Positions 25,524-34,803 are shown, counted from the stretch's first letter. The stretch is DNA of 38,867 nucleotides from JBBIQH01 sp964475945 (GCA_964475945.1 CAYYYF010000013.1:1-38867); one strand, 5' to 3'. Numbers and translations are program-made. Notes: generated from the letters alone by a model not told the origin.

Positions 25524-25904
25524 TCACTCTAACTCAAAATCCTCAAGCCTAGCAAATACCTCCGCATCTTTATCTATTAACTTTATAAGATATGCATATG
25601 GTCTATCTGGCTCTATGCTTATTATTACCCCATTATCTCCAGCATTAGCATCAATCATATCATGCTTGAATACAACCTTATCACCAACCTTAGGTATGCG
25701 CTTCTGTATATATCCAGCGTTTTTAAGCATACTTAATAGCTTCTCAGATACGAACTTTGTAACCTCATCTAGTGTTAGATCCCCGTGTTTATAGTCTCTA
25801 AGCCATACAGATATCTTATCCTCTTCACGCTTTGATTGCTGTAATATTATAACTATACTCTCAGGTTCATCTGGGATCTCCATACTTATTATAACCGGCT
25901 TTGA
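25524..25904 (-). CDS. Hypothetical protein with C-terminal KOW/SH3-like domain
   Basis: About 126 residues. The N-terminal half has a strand-rich beginning (PVIISMEIPDEPESIVIIL) and a helical stretch (TLDEVTKFVSEKLLSMLKNA). The C-terminal half reads as a small SH3/KOW-like barrel (IPKVGDKVVFKHDMIDANAG, then AYLIKLIDKDAEVFARLED). I start at MSKPVIIS because a minus-strand TTTTTATTTTA element lies about 30 bp before it and directly abuts the upstream ATG at 25925. Function is unknown; it is converged upon by the permease gene. Confidence 0.6.
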   Translation of the reverse strand, partial: SKPVIISMEIPDEPESIVIILQQSKREEDKISVWLRDYKHGDLTLDEVTKFVSEKLLSMLKNAGYIQKRIPKVGDKVVFKHDMIDANAGDNGVIISIEPDRPYAYLIKLIDKDAEVFARLEDFELE

Positions 25905-25970
25905 CATAGTTATCAACTCCATCATCTAAAATAAAAATCTTAATAGTTAATGCTTAACAGTTAATGTTTG

Positions 25971-26366
25971 CTATTCTCTACCTATAGCCCCTAATAGATC
26001 AAACTCTTCTTGAGCAAAGCCCTTTATCTCTGCTAAAGATATCATGTGACCATCTGGATCAAGCATAATAGCATGCTTCCCAAAGCTCTCCTCTCTAGGC
26101 TCCTTTAGGAACCTTAGACCTCTCTTCTTGAACATCTCACATAACTCATAAAGATCGTTTACTGTAAATCCTATTAGTATGCCGCTTCTGTGAGAATCAT
26201 CACTCTTATCCTTCTTCCTTAGGACTATCCTTGTAGGGTTATCAAAGAGCTCTGCCCTATTTTCATCCCTATACTTTAATGGTAAGCCTAGCTCGTTAAC
26301 ATAAAAGTCTATAGATTCATTTAAATCTTTAACAAATAGCACCACAGCATCTAACCTTCTAAACAT
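25971..26366 (-). CDS. VOC/glyoxalase-fold protein
   Basis: 131 residues of the vicinal-oxygen-chelate superfamily: opening RLDAVVLFVKDLNESIDFYV, a middle RTG-like strand repeat (SGILIGFTVNDLYELCEMFK) and closing HAIMLDPDGHMISLAEI with the conserved terminal Glu. Members include glyoxalase I, dioxygenases and resistance proteins, so the specific reaction cannot be assigned. A TATA-like CTTTAATTATG about 27 bp upstream supports the start. It is divergent from the P-II gene. Confidence 0.8.
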   Translation of the reverse strand: MFRRLDAVVLFVKDLNESIDFYVNELGLPLKYRDENRAELFDNPTRIVLRKKDKSDDSHRSGILIGFTVNDLYELCEMFKKRGLRFLKEPREESFGKHAIMLDPDGHMISLAEIKGFAQEEFDLLGAIGRE

Positions 26367-26450
26367 AATCTTAGATTATGGTAAATCATAATTAAAGATT
26401 TCCTTACCATCTGGAAAATCTTATATCATTATGATGGTATATCTTATAGG

Positions 26451-26795
26451 ATGAAGAGGATAGAAGCTGTAATACCAACTGAGAGGCTTAATGCAGTTAA
26501 TGAGGCGCTGAAGAAGGTAGGGGTTGGAGGTATAACTGTTATGGATAGCAAGGGTAGAGGAGCAGGCAAAAGAGAACCTGTAGCAGGGGCTAGAGGCACT
26601 ACATATTATATACCAGAGTTCCATGCAAGAACAACACTTATTACAGTGGTAGATGACTCAAAGGTAGATGATGTTATAAATGCTATACTTGGTGCTGCTA
26701 GCACTGGTTCTCCAGGGGATGGTAAGATATTCATAACTAATGTTGAGGATGTAGTTGACATAGGCAGTAAGAAGAGAGGCTCAGGGGCATTATAG
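26451..26795 (+). CDS. P-II family nitrogen-regulatory protein (divergent T-loop)
   Basis: 114 residues with the P-II fold: KRIEAVIPTERLNAVNEALK, a T-loop at about 37-56, and the B-loop TGSPGDGKIFITNVEDVV. P-II trimers integrate ATP/ADP and 2-oxoglutarate levels and usually bind Amt channels. The T-loop is unusual: GRGAGKREPVAGARG. The usual Gln39, which contacts 2-oxoglutarate-Mg-ATP, aligns with Gly39, and the uridylylation Tyr51 is not clearly conserved (TTYYIPEF). The C-loop IGSKKRG also differs from the usual IRTGERG. It is not adjacent to amt. TATA (CTTATATC) lies about 27 bp upstream. Confidence 0.88.
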   Translation: MKRIEAVIPTERLNAVNEALKKVGVGGITVMDSKGRGAGKREPVAGARGTTYYIPEFHARTTLITVVDDSKVDDVINAILGAASTGSPGDGKIFITNVEDVVDIGSKKRGSGAL

Positions 26796-26906
26796 GTTAA
26801 GATATTATCCTTTTTATTTTAATGCGTCTACAGCAATAAGAGAGGTTATAGGGCATCCATTAGCATAGCATAGTATAGTATAATGCTATCTAGAAGAATC
26901 TATAAT

Positions 26907-28403
26907 TTAATTCTTAAAGAATCTCCTAGTATCACCTAGCATAAGAACCTCTTCATCTCTAGTCTTTATAACCAAGGGTAGATTGCTTACAACATTACCT
27001 ATAACCATGCAGTGCCTTGCCTGCAGGGTCCTTACTATAGACTTTATAGAATCTGAGTCCATCAACGACACCTTTGCTATCTTCTCCAGATCATTCTCAT
27101 TTGTAAAGTTGAATAGAAATATGTTATCCAACTGCCTATATATGCTATCGTTTATTGCATCTGGTTGGTTAGTTATGAATGTAGTAAAAATACCGAAGTG
27201 CCTCATCCTTGTAACTATATCCTCCCAGTATGTATCCCTAAGGTAAAGGTGTGCTTCTTCAGCAAAGAGGAATATAGGGGGTATCTTACCTTGCTCTAGC
27301 AACTCTATTAATTTGGTTAAGAGTAGCTCAACTGTCATACGCCTTACTAGAGGGGATACCCTACCCATTCCTATTATCATAACCATACCATTGCTCTTCT
27401 GCCTTACTATATCCTCAATCCTTATACCATAACTATCTACAAATAGGTTTGATGCCATAACTGAATGAAGTCTAGATATTAATGCCTCTTTAACATGCTC
27501 ATTACTCCTAAGGTTTATTATTGTATCTAGCAAGGATGATAAGGTAAGCCTACCTCTAGACTCTAGGTTATCCCATATCCTAAAGAACTCCCTTAGTGAT
27601 GCTGCTGGTATATCTAGTGCGTATTTAAGCATATTTGCCATAGCACCCTTGCCTATATACTCTAAGGTAAATCTCAGACCCTTTCCAGGCTCAAGGAATA
27701 GTACCTTATCTGCTATGCTGCTCTTGCCCCCCTTGCTATTCCATGCTAATCCTAGATACTCATTATTCAGATCAAGTATTATTGTATATGCACCATACTC
27801 AACCAAGCCTTTAACTATACACTTTGTTAGATGTGACTTACCAGAGCCCTTCTTGCCTGTTATAAGGTTAAGTCTACCATCAAGGTCCTCAGCATATATT
27901 ACAACCTCCTCATCACCATTGTATGAGTAACCTATCTTTATAGGATACATCCCTTTCCTTTTAAGTATAGAGTTAAGTTCAGATATGCTTATCTTCCTTA
28001 TCATAGAGTTTACCCTTGATGGTAACCATGATACATCATTCCCTATGCTACCGTTATCTATACTTGCCCTTATCTTGCACTTTATTACCCTTGCATCCCT
28101 TAGGATCTTGGCTATACTGCCTATACCTAACGGATCGTATTGGTTGCATTTACTTGCAGCATTTAGTATCTCATCCTTCACCATATCATCTAGTAGTGAT
28201 TGTGTATTATGGTACTCCTCATCGTAGATCTGTAGTAGCAGCATTCTAACTCTACCATCACCATCACCATCACCATCACCATCACCATCATGCTTACTAT
28301 TCCCATCCTCTATTATAAGGTAGTCTCCCTTGCATACATCCTCACCATGAAGTGAGAGTAATGTTATCTCATCCCTGCTCTTACTTATTATCCTCATCTC
28401 CAC
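26907..28403 (-). CDS. herA: HerA-family DNA translocase ATPase
   Basis: 498 residues. HerA is a hexameric ATPase that works with NurA in DNA end resection. Walker A is GKKGSGKS at 183-190; a Walker B region PPIFLFAEEAHLYL is near 375; IFTTFITNQPDAI follows in the sensor/arginine-finger region. The N-terminal HAS-barrel region includes six Asp-Gly repeats encoded by a perfect hexanucleotide run (28254-28290). The stop-to-start distance to nurA is 6 bp, so they form one operon. Mre11 and Rad50, which often join the pair, are not in the window. Confidence 0.88.
   Translation of the reverse strand: MEMRIISKSRDEITLLSLHGEDVCKGDYLIIEDGNSKHDGDGDGDGDGDGRVRMLLLQIYDEEYHNTQSLLDDMVKDEILNAASKCNQYDPLGIGSIAKILRDARVIKCKIRASIDNGSIGNDVSWLPSRVNSMIRKISISELNSILKRKGMYPIKIGYSYNGDEEVVIYAEDLDGRLNLITGKKGSGKSHLTKCIVKGLVEYGAYTIILDLNNEYLGLAWNSKGGKSSIADKVLFLEPGKGLRFTLEYIGKGAMANMLKYALDIPAASLREFFRIWDNLESRGRLTLSSLLDTIINLRSNEHVKEALISRLHSVMASNLFVDSYGIRIEDIVRQKSNGMVMIIGMGRVSPLVRRMTVELLLTKLIELLEQGKIPPIFLFAEEAHLYLRDTYWEDIVTRMRHFGIFTTFITNQPDAINDSIYRQLDNIFLFNFTNENDLEKIAKVSLMDSDSIKSIVRTLQARHCMVIGNVVSNLPLVIKTRDEEVLMLGDTRRFFKN
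28254..28290 (-). repeat. Hexanucleotide tandem repeat inside herA
   Basis: Six copies of ACCATC (GATGGT on the coding strand) encode six Asp-Gly pairs near residues 39-50 of HerA. Changes in copy number would stay in frame, so length could vary between strains without breaking the gene. Confidence 0.85.
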
Positions 28404-28409
28404 ACCTCA

Positions 28410-29381
28410 TCATGCCTTACCTATCAAGAGCCTCCTAGCATTATCACCCTCTACCTCTCTAACCCCTAGCCTACTCTTCATGAAACCCTTAAGGCAGAGT
28501 AGGTCTGTGCTAGTAAATACAGAGGCATGATGCGCTACCCTTAAAGTATCTGGATATCCATTATGCAACCTCTCATTACATATAAGCACTCCTAGTGTAT
28601 ATGATGGATCATAGGTGGATGGAATATCTACCCTAATAACAACTCCATTCCCGTTAAGCTTTGCTAATAAGATGGATAAATCCCTTATATCCTCTCTTAT
28701 ACCACCATTGCAGAGTAGATCTGTTACATCTGTATAGCAAGGATGCGCTTGCTTGGTTAATGATGATGCTATTCTTGAGAGATGTTTATATGATGTACCC
28801 TTGCTTAAGCCTATTAAGATATTGCTATTTGTTTTGTATGTATCAATTATATTAAACAACTCTCTACTATGGAATGCCTTTAATGGACCATCTGCAAGTA
28901 TTATTGAATTATGTATAAACCTTGATATCTCATACTGCAGCATCTGCTCTAACCTTCTCCTTATTACCCTCTTACTTTCATCTATACCACATCTATCTGC
29001 AACATCATCATTATACTTTACATAGAATAGCATAGGTCCTATCTTTATATGAGTTATCATCTTACCATTGTATGCTAATGCAATGCAGCACTTTGCAGAG
29101 TATATGAACCCATCTATAGTCTCACCTACCAGCAAGCAACTAGAGTCTATCCCTACTATACATGTATATACACGTAAAGGTTCTATCTTATTTATCATAA
29201 TCTCATCTGTAGCATCGCTCTCCCAACCATGTGTAGGCATCAGTGATTTATCATTACAGAATATAACCTGCTTGCCATTAAGCTCATCAAGCCTTGAGGG
29301 TATTATAGAATCAATCTTACTCTTTATACCATCTATTATAGCATCTATATCAGCAACAGGAAGGTTTAATTGTGGCTTCAT
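28410..29381 (-). CDS. nurA: NurA 5'-3' nuclease
   Basis: About 323 residues. NurA degrades the 5' strand at double-strand breaks with HerA. Candidate metal ligands fit the NurA domain: the first Asp in VGIDSSCLLVGE, the second in SIILADGPLKAFH, then GLSKGTSY, a C-terminal RVDIPSTYDPS and a final conserved HHAS (RVAHHASVFTS). The ATG at 29381 (MKPQLNLPVADI) is preferred to a TTG at 29393. It is divergent from the winged-helix gene at 29402, which starts only about 20 bp away. Confidence 0.85.
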   Translation of the reverse strand: MKPQLNLPVADIDAIIDGIKSKIDSIIPSRLDELNGKQVIFCNDKSLMPTHGWESDATDEIMINKIEPLRVYTCIVGIDSSCLLVGETIDGFIYSAKCCIALAYNGKMITHIKIGPMLFYVKYNDDVADRCGIDESKRVIRRRLEQMLQYEISRFIHNSIILADGPLKAFHSRELFNIIDTYKTNSNILIGLSKGTSYKHLSRIASSLTKQAHPCYTDVTDLLCNGGIREDIRDLSILLAKLNGNGVVIRVDIPSTYDPSYTLGVLICNERLHNGYPDTLRVAHHASVFTSTDLLCLKGFMKSRLGVREVEGDNARRLLIGKA

Positions 29382-29401
29382 CTTGATCAACAATATAGAA
29401 G

Positions 29402-29875
29402 ATGAGCCATATTAATGTTGCGCAAGATGTTCAACATGAACAATATAAAGGTAATGAACCCAGCACTGTTAAAGTAAGACTCAGGAAGGGGGCATGGGAG
29501 GTTGAGGTAACATGCAGAGAGGATAGAGTAAGACAAGTAGTAGAGAGTGTTCTTGCTGGTATGAGTAGTAAAATGGAGGAGGATATTAACTCTACAGAGA
29601 TACATTATAATAGCATAGAGGTTAGCAGGAAGGCTATAAGCAAAGGCAGCGCTACATGCAAGGGTCTTATAGAGCAGTTATGGCGTGAAGGCTGGTTCAT
29701 CAATGAGCATAACCTTGGAGATGTTCATGAGGAGCTTGCAAGGAGAGGATACAACTATGATAGGACTGCTGTATCGCATGCATTAACAGATCTTGTTAGA
29801 GAGGGCATATTGAGTAGGATAGGTAGTGCTAGAGTCTATAGATACATACAGAAGAGACCTCCTCTAAGCGAGTAG
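29402..29875 (+). CDS. Winged-helix protein, unknown function
   Basis: 157 residues. The N-terminal third has strands (STVKVRLRKGAWEVEVTCRE) and a helical region. Residues about 85-150 are a winged helix (EQLWREGWFINEHNLGDVHE, then YDRTAVSHALTDLVREGILS, and the wing SARVYRYIQKRP). The fold suggests DNA or RNA binding. Its start is close to that of nurA on the other strand, so the two share a promoter region, which may hint at a repair role. No named family was recognised. Confidence 0.65.
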   Translation: MSHINVAQDVQHEQYKGNEPSTVKVRLRKGAWEVEVTCREDRVRQVVESVLAGMSSKMEEDINSTEIHYNSIEVSRKAISKGSATCKGLIEQLWREGWFINEHNLGDVHEELARRGYNYDRTAVSHALTDLVREGILSRIGSARVYRYIQKRPPLSE

Positions 29876-29923
29876 CAATAATGATAGTAGATAGATTTAA
29901 ATTTAAAATCATGAGAATATATA

Positions 29924-30241
29924 ATGATTAGGATGCTATTCATAAGTGGTGCTGAATGGCTTTGGCTTATAGTTATTATAGGTGTTCTTCTCTTTGGTGC
30001 AAAGAAGATCCCTGAACTTGCAAGATCCTTAGGTAAGGCAACAGGTGAGTATGAGAAGGCTAGGTTAGAGGCTGAGAGGGAGATAAGGGGGTATGCAAAC
30101 TCCAATACAAAGCCATCAAGGGGGAAGTTAGAAGAGATAGCAAAGATACTAGGTATAGATTATAAGGGTAAGAGCGATGATGAGCTTATAGAGGATATAG
30201 AGAAGGCAATAAATAGCAAGAGAGAAGCCAACAATAAATAG
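29924..30241 (+). CDS. tatA: Sec-independent translocase protein TatA/TatB
   Basis: 105 residues. A single N-terminal membrane helix (EWLWLIVIIGVLLFG) is followed by the defining hinge and amphipathic helix (GAKKIPELARSLGKATGEYE) and a charged tail. TatA oligomers form the conduit for folded proteins with twin-arginine signals. The C-terminal 40 residues (KLEEIAKILGIDYKGKSDDE) look like a small helical appendage. tatC is not in the window. The ABC exporter starts 20 bp downstream and may be co-transcribed. Confidence 0.92.
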   Translation: MIRMLFISGAEWLWLIVIIGVLLFGAKKIPELARSLGKATGEYEKARLEAEREIRGYANSNTKPSRGKLEEIAKILGIDYKGKSDDELIEDIEKAINSKREANNK

Positions 30242-30261
30242 GTAATAGATTATTAGATAGG

Positions 30262-31269
30262 ATGAATGCAGTAGAGGTCATAGATTTAACGAGGGTATTT
30301 GACTCAAAGGGTAAGAAGGTAATAGCTTTAGATAATGTTAATCTTAGGATATATAAAGGGGAGATACTAGGGCTCCTTGGTGCTAATGGTGCTGGTAAGA
30401 CTACGCTAGTTAAGATACTAGCTACACTCTTACTACCAACATCTGGTTATGCATATGTATATGGTTATGATGTAATTAAAGATGCGAAGAAGGTTAGGAG
30501 GATAATAAATCTAGTCTCTGGTGGCGAGACCCCAGGCTATGGTCTATTAACAGTTAAGGAGAATCTATGGTTCTTCTCACAACTGTATGGATTATCAAGT
30601 GGTGATGCTAGAAGGAGGATAGATGCCCTTATAGAGGATATGGAGCTTGAGCAATATAAGGATGTTAGAGTGCATAAATTATCTACAGGGTATAGGCAGA
30701 GGCTTAACCTTGCAAGAGGGTTCATAAACGATCCCATGTTAATATTACTAGATGAGCCTACCCTTGGGCTTGATGTAATAAACGCTAAGCATATACGCTC
30801 ATACATAAAGAGATGGGTTAATAATGATAGGGAGAGGGCAGTCTTGCTTACTACACATTATCTAGCAGAGGCAGAAGAGATATGCGATAAGATAGCAATA
30901 ATATACAAAGGGAAGATAATTGCATATGAGACCCCTGAGGCATTAAAGAAGTCCTTCATGGATAGCATAGTGGTTGAAATGCATGTAATTCCTCACGATG
31001 ATATGAATACTATAAGGGATATACTTGCAGTAAATGGTGTATTAGGCTATGAGGTTAATGGAGGTAATAAAGTCTATGATGGTAAAGATATATACAATAA
31101 TAACAATAACAAGGATATAACCCTTAAGCTTATCCTTAATGATGAGTATATGATACCTAATATAATAGAGATGTTAGTTAGGTATGGTGTAAGAGTACTA
31201 TCTGTAAATAAGAGCAGTCCAACCTTGGAGGATGTCTACATAAAGTATGTCAGTGGGATAAGATATTAG
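30262..31269 (+). CDS. ABC-2 exporter ATP-binding protein
   Basis: 335 residues. Walker A GANGAGKT at 40-47, a signature LSTGYRQR at 140-147 (a Thr variant of LSGG), Walker B ILLDEPTLGLD at 161-171 and the switch His in TTHYLAEAEE. The C-terminal 100 residues form the extra domain common to DrrA/CcmA-like exporters. They contain a run of five Asn codons (31096-31110). It is 2 bp from the first permease gene, and two permeases follow, so the complete exporter is one ATPase and two membrane subunits. The cargo, drug, lipid or polysaccharide, cannot be told. Confidence 0.9.
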   Translation: MNAVEVIDLTRVFDSKGKKVIALDNVNLRIYKGEILGLLGANGAGKTTLVKILATLLLPTSGYAYVYGYDVIKDAKKVRRIINLVSGGETPGYGLLTVKENLWFFSQLYGLSSGDARRRIDALIEDMELEQYKDVRVHKLSTGYRQRLNLARGFINDPMLILLDEPTLGLDVINAKHIRSYIKRWVNNDRERAVLLTTHYLAEAEEICDKIAIIYKGKIIAYETPEALKKSFMDSIVVEMHVIPHDDMNTIRDILAVNGVLGYEVNGGNKVYDGKDIYNNNNNKDITLKLILNDEYMIPNIIEMLVRYGVRVLSVNKSSPTLEDVYIKYVSGIRY

Positions 31270-31271
31270 TT

Positions 31272-32096
31272 ATGAGCATTAGTGAAGAAGTATTGCTAAA
31301 CCTAAGGGCTGTATATGCTAGAGCATATGTTAGGATAAAAGGATTGATAAGGGAGCCTCATTGGAGTATAGCAGAGATTACCATACCACTACTCTCCTTG
31401 AGTGCTTATGTTTACATGTATGCTATGCTTGATGCACCCCAGGAGTACATGGCATTTGTAATAGTAGGAGGCGCCATGCTTGCATTCTGGAACAATGTGC
31501 TCTGGGGTATGTCAGCACAGCTCTACTGGGAGAAAGAGACTGGTATGCTACAGCACTACATGCTTGCACCAGCATCAAGGATGGCAATACTTGTAGGCAT
31601 GGCTGTAGGGGGTATGATAAACACTACTATAAGATCCCTATCCATACTTCTTATAGGTAGCATGCTCTTCCCTGTAAGCTATAACATAGTAGATCCCTTA
31701 GCCCTAGTCATAGTATTCATACTAACCATAGTTGCTCTCTATGGCATGGGTATGCTATTTGCATCACTCTTCCTATTATATGGTAGAGAGGCTAGCCATA
31801 TAGCAGATCTGCTTCAAGAGCCTATATACCTACTTTCAGGGATATACTACCCTGTTATAAGCAGTAAGGTATTCCCATACTCAGTTAAGTTAATAGCAAG
31901 TATTATACCCTTAACATTGGGTATAGATGCAATAAGGCTTATACTTGTTATGGGTAAGAGCATCGCTGATATATACCTGCATGTAGTTGGATTGAGTATA
32001 CTTGCAGCTGCATTGCTTATCCTTGCATATATAGCATTGAAGAAGATGGAGTATATAAGTAAGAAGCAAGGTAGGCTATTGCTAAGGTGGCAGTAG
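31272..32096 (+). CDS. ABC-2 type permease subunit
   Basis: 274 residues with six predicted membrane helices (for example PLLSLSAYVYMYAML, LALVIVFILTIVALYGMGML, LSILAAALLILAYIAL). The ABC-2 pattern is also seen in HIADLLQEPIYLLSGIYYPV, a conserved stretch before helix 5. It is translationally close to the ATPase gene and abuts the second permease, which suggests a heterodimeric channel. Confidence 0.85.
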   Translation: MSISEEVLLNLRAVYARAYVRIKGLIREPHWSIAEITIPLLSLSAYVYMYAMLDAPQEYMAFVIVGGAMLAFWNNVLWGMSAQLYWEKETGMLQHYMLAPASRMAILVGMAVGGMINTTIRSLSILLIGSMLFPVSYNIVDPLALVIVFILTIVALYGMGMLFASLFLLYGREASHIADLLQEPIYLLSGIYYPVISSKVFPYSVKLIASIIPLTLGIDAIRLILVMGKSIADIYLHVVGLSILAAALLILAYIALKKMEYISKKQGRLLLRWQ

Positions 32097-32951
32097 TTGA
32101 GTAGTAGCATAGGAGTAGGAAGATTAGTTAAGGTTATAGTGCAAGGGATAGTTCTAGGATGGAAGGTAGAGTCCAATTGGACAAATCCATTCGTATTCCT
32201 AACATACATGGTTGCTAAGCCAATAGCAGGAGTTGTGCTTGTAGGACTTGTGCTTATAATAGGGAGTATAGCATCAATAAATAAAGAACTCTTCTTGCAT
32301 GTATTCATAGGGGCAGTATTCTTCATCTACCCTGCAAATATAATAATAGCATTAGCATACCTTGTACATGAGGATAGGGCAAAGTATGAGGTGCTTAAGC
32401 ATATCTACATAACACCTCTATCGCTTAAGCCATACATAGTAGGAAGGGGTATAGCGAGTGCTATAAACTCTAGCATTTCTGTGCTTATCTCCTTGCTTAT
32501 AGGTATTCTAATATTCAATAACTACTTTGCTTTAGATATAGCAATAAACCCCTTTAAGATAGATTACATAATGCTCATAATATGTATAATAATTGCTGTT
32601 ACAGCATTCATATTCTTAGGCATGATACTCTATGCAATAAACCTTGTAACATTTAAACTACAGTTCTCTATAAGTGAGTATACTACTGGCATACTATTCC
32701 TGCTATCTGGTGTAGTATTCCCTACTAGCATGCTACCATACCCATTGGATGTATTTACCGATGCATTACCTACCAAACACTTCCTTAACCTTGCGAGGGC
32801 ATCTATTCTAGGCATTAATGATTACTATTCAAACCTTGTATTACTTATATCAACAACTCTTGTATTATCATTTATAGCAATTGTATCTATGCATGTTATA
32901 GAGAGGAAGGCAAGGATCAAAGGTACCATAGATAGAAAGGCAGAGTACTGA
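32097..32951 (+). CDS. ABC-2 type permease subunit
   Basis: 284 residues with six predicted membrane helices (FLTYMVAKPIAGVVLVGLVL, LLIGILIFNNYF, ILFLLSGVVFPTSMLPYPL, LVLLISTTLVLSFIAIVSM). The segment GILFLLSGVVFPTSMLPYPL is the ABC-2 hallmark before the last helices. The start is a TTG placed immediately after the stop of the previous gene, the only start that keeps the N-terminal cytoplasmic segment. It probably pairs with the 31272 permease. Confidence 0.82.
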   Translation: MSSSIGVGRLVKVIVQGIVLGWKVESNWTNPFVFLTYMVAKPIAGVVLVGLVLIIGSIASINKELFLHVFIGAVFFIYPANIIIALAYLVHEDRAKYEVLKHIYITPLSLKPYIVGRGIASAINSSISVLISLLIGILIFNNYFALDIAINPFKIDYIMLIICIIIAVTAFIFLGMILYAINLVTFKLQFSISEYTTGILFLLSGVVFPTSMLPYPLDVFTDALPTKHFLNLARASILGINDYYSNLVLLISTTLVLSFIAIVSMHVIERKARIKGTIDRKAEY

Positions 32952-32970
32952 TTAATTGATTAAACCATTA

Positions 32971-33651
32971 TCAATCCATATATGGTTTAATATATTTACT
33001 GCTGTAAATCTCAACTCTATGCTTAATACATGCATCCTTACCATCATGTTCAATGAATGGTGTAACGATAATCTTTCTATCTATACTCTTGCCAGTAACC
33101 TTATTGTATAATTCTACCTTCCTCTTGAATATTGTAACATCACTAGCTCTAACATTACTCTTAATCTCCATAAGTATAACCTTGCCATTGCTTACTGCTA
33201 TATCCACCTCTATATTTGTAGGGTATCCATGTACATAACCCTCTTCATCAAAATAGTTCCATCTCTCTATCCTATAACCTTCCAACTCCTCTAACACTGC
33301 CTTGATACCTTCCCTGAATGCATCCTCTGCAATTATACCCCATCTTGAACCTATTGCAGATATAGTAATATCAAACTTCTTGAACCCTTCAACCATATCC
33401 TGCCTTAACCTATTCTGCTCTTCCCTTAACCTTGCAATCTCCTGCAGTATCTCATTGAATTTCATATCATGCTTCTCTAACCTCTATTCGATCTTAGTTA
33501 GTCTCTCCTCGTTCTTCGCTTGTATGTTTACAAGCTTTGTTATTGCCTCTTCAATCTTATCTAACCTGTTTATGCCAAGCCTCCTACTGTATATCTGAAA
33601 TCCTCATCCTCCTTTAGTAATTTGATTATACTCCTTTAACTCGTTAGACAT
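32971..33651 (-). pseudogene. Decayed PD-(D/E)XK nuclease-like gene (DUF3782-type)
   Basis: The intact 164-residue stretch 32971-33465 has an N-terminal coiled coil (FNEILQEIARLREEQNRLRQ) and a PD-(D/E)XK-like core (NIEVDIAVSNGKVILMEIKS). Reading upstream reveals lost N-terminal coding sequence. Directly before the Met is a coding-like TAG (33484-33486) where neighbours read TKIE-stop-RLEKHD. Further up a frameshift joins FRYTVGG to GINRLDKIEEAITKLVN, and another precedes LLKEDEDF. With those corrected the gene begins MSNELKEY at 33651 and matches the style of the second decayed copy at 35440. It is probably non-functional, though translation from 33465 cannot be excluded. Confidence 0.75.
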
Positions 33652-33705
33652 AATACACATATATATTTATAATAGTAAATTAAATGTTTATTGTCTCTTG
33701 CTGCT

Positions 33706-34803
33706 ATGGTGGAGAGAGAGTATATAATGCATCTAGCAGAGAGGTATAGCAAAGGTAATGTTACCATATGCACCATAGGAAGCCACTCTGCCCTTGAGAT
33801 AATGGATGGAGCAAAGGATGAAGGCTTTAATACAGTGATTGTATGCCAGAAGGGTAGGGAGTTACCATACAAGAGGTTTGCAAGGCTAGCGGATGAGATT
33901 ATAATACTTGATAACTTTAAGGATATGCTTAACAGAGATATCCAAAATAAACTTGCTGATATGAACGCAATTGTTATACCTAATAGAGCACTAACTGCAT
34001 ACCTAGGCTATGATGCTGTAGAGGATGAGTTGAGGCTCCCTATATTTGGTAATAGAGCCATGCTTAGGATAGAGGATAGGGGCACTAGCAGGAATCAATA
34101 CTATCTCCTAGAGAAGGCTGGTATAAGATATCCAAGGATAATAAGTGATGCTAAGGATATAGATACACCTGTTATAGTTAAGGTCCAAGAGGCTAAGCGC
34201 AAACTTGAGAGGGCATTCTTCATAGCAACCTCCTATGAGGAGTATAAGAGGAAGGCTGAGGAGAGGATAGCAAAGGGTATAATAAGCAGGGAAGATTTGG
34301 AGAATGCTGTAATAGAGGAGTTTGTTATAGGCACATACTTTAACTTTAACTACTTCTATTCACCATTAAGCAAGGAGGTTGAGTTTTTAGGCATAGAGCG
34401 TAGACTACAGACTAATCTACATGACTTTATAAGCATACCAGCAAGGCAGCAGTTAGAGATGGATGTAGAGTTACAGAATATTGAGGTTGGTCATACACCA
34501 GCAAGTATAAGGGAGTCTATGCTAGAGAAGGTGTTTGAGATAGGCGATAGATTTGTATATGCATCAAAGCAAGAGTTCCCCCCTGGTATAATAGGGGTAT
34601 TCTCTCTACAGAGCGTTGTTACAAAGGATTTGGATATAGTTGTTTATGATGTCTCACCCCGTGTACCTGGGAATCCTATACTTGCTACTACAAGCCCTTA
34701 TGTTAAGTACAAGCATGGGGAAGTGTTTGGTGTAGGTAGAAGGATAGCCATGGAGGTTAAGATTGCATTAAAGCAAGACATGCTCTCCGATGTATTAACG
34801 TGA
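33706..34803 (+). CDS. purP: 5-formaminoimidazole-4-carboxamide ribonucleotide synthetase PurP
   Basis: 365 residues of the archaeal ATP-grasp PurP family, which uses formate and ATP to make FAICAR in purine synthesis. Diagnostic blocks: ICTIGSHSALEIMDGAKDEG at the N-terminus, PVIVKVQEAKR, FVIGTYFNFNYFYSPL, and near the end VYDVSPRVPGNPI. I choose the ATG at 33706 (MVEREYIMHLAERY) over a TTG five codons upstream because family members begin here. It sits between the two decayed DUF3782-type genes. Confidence 0.94.
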   Translation: MVEREYIMHLAERYSKGNVTICTIGSHSALEIMDGAKDEGFNTVIVCQKGRELPYKRFARLADEIIILDNFKDMLNRDIQNKLADMNAIVIPNRALTAYLGYDAVEDELRLPIFGNRAMLRIEDRGTSRNQYYLLEKAGIRYPRIISDAKDIDTPVIVKVQEAKRKLERAFFIATSYEEYKRKAEERIAKGIISREDLENAVIEEFVIGTYFNFNYFYSPLSKEVEFLGIERRLQTNLHDFISIPARQQLEMDVELQNIEVGHTPASIRESMLEKVFEIGDRFVYASKQEFPPGIIGVFSLQSVVTKDLDIVVYDVSPRVPGNPILATTSPYVKYKHGEVFGVGRRIAMEVKIALKQDMLSDVLT

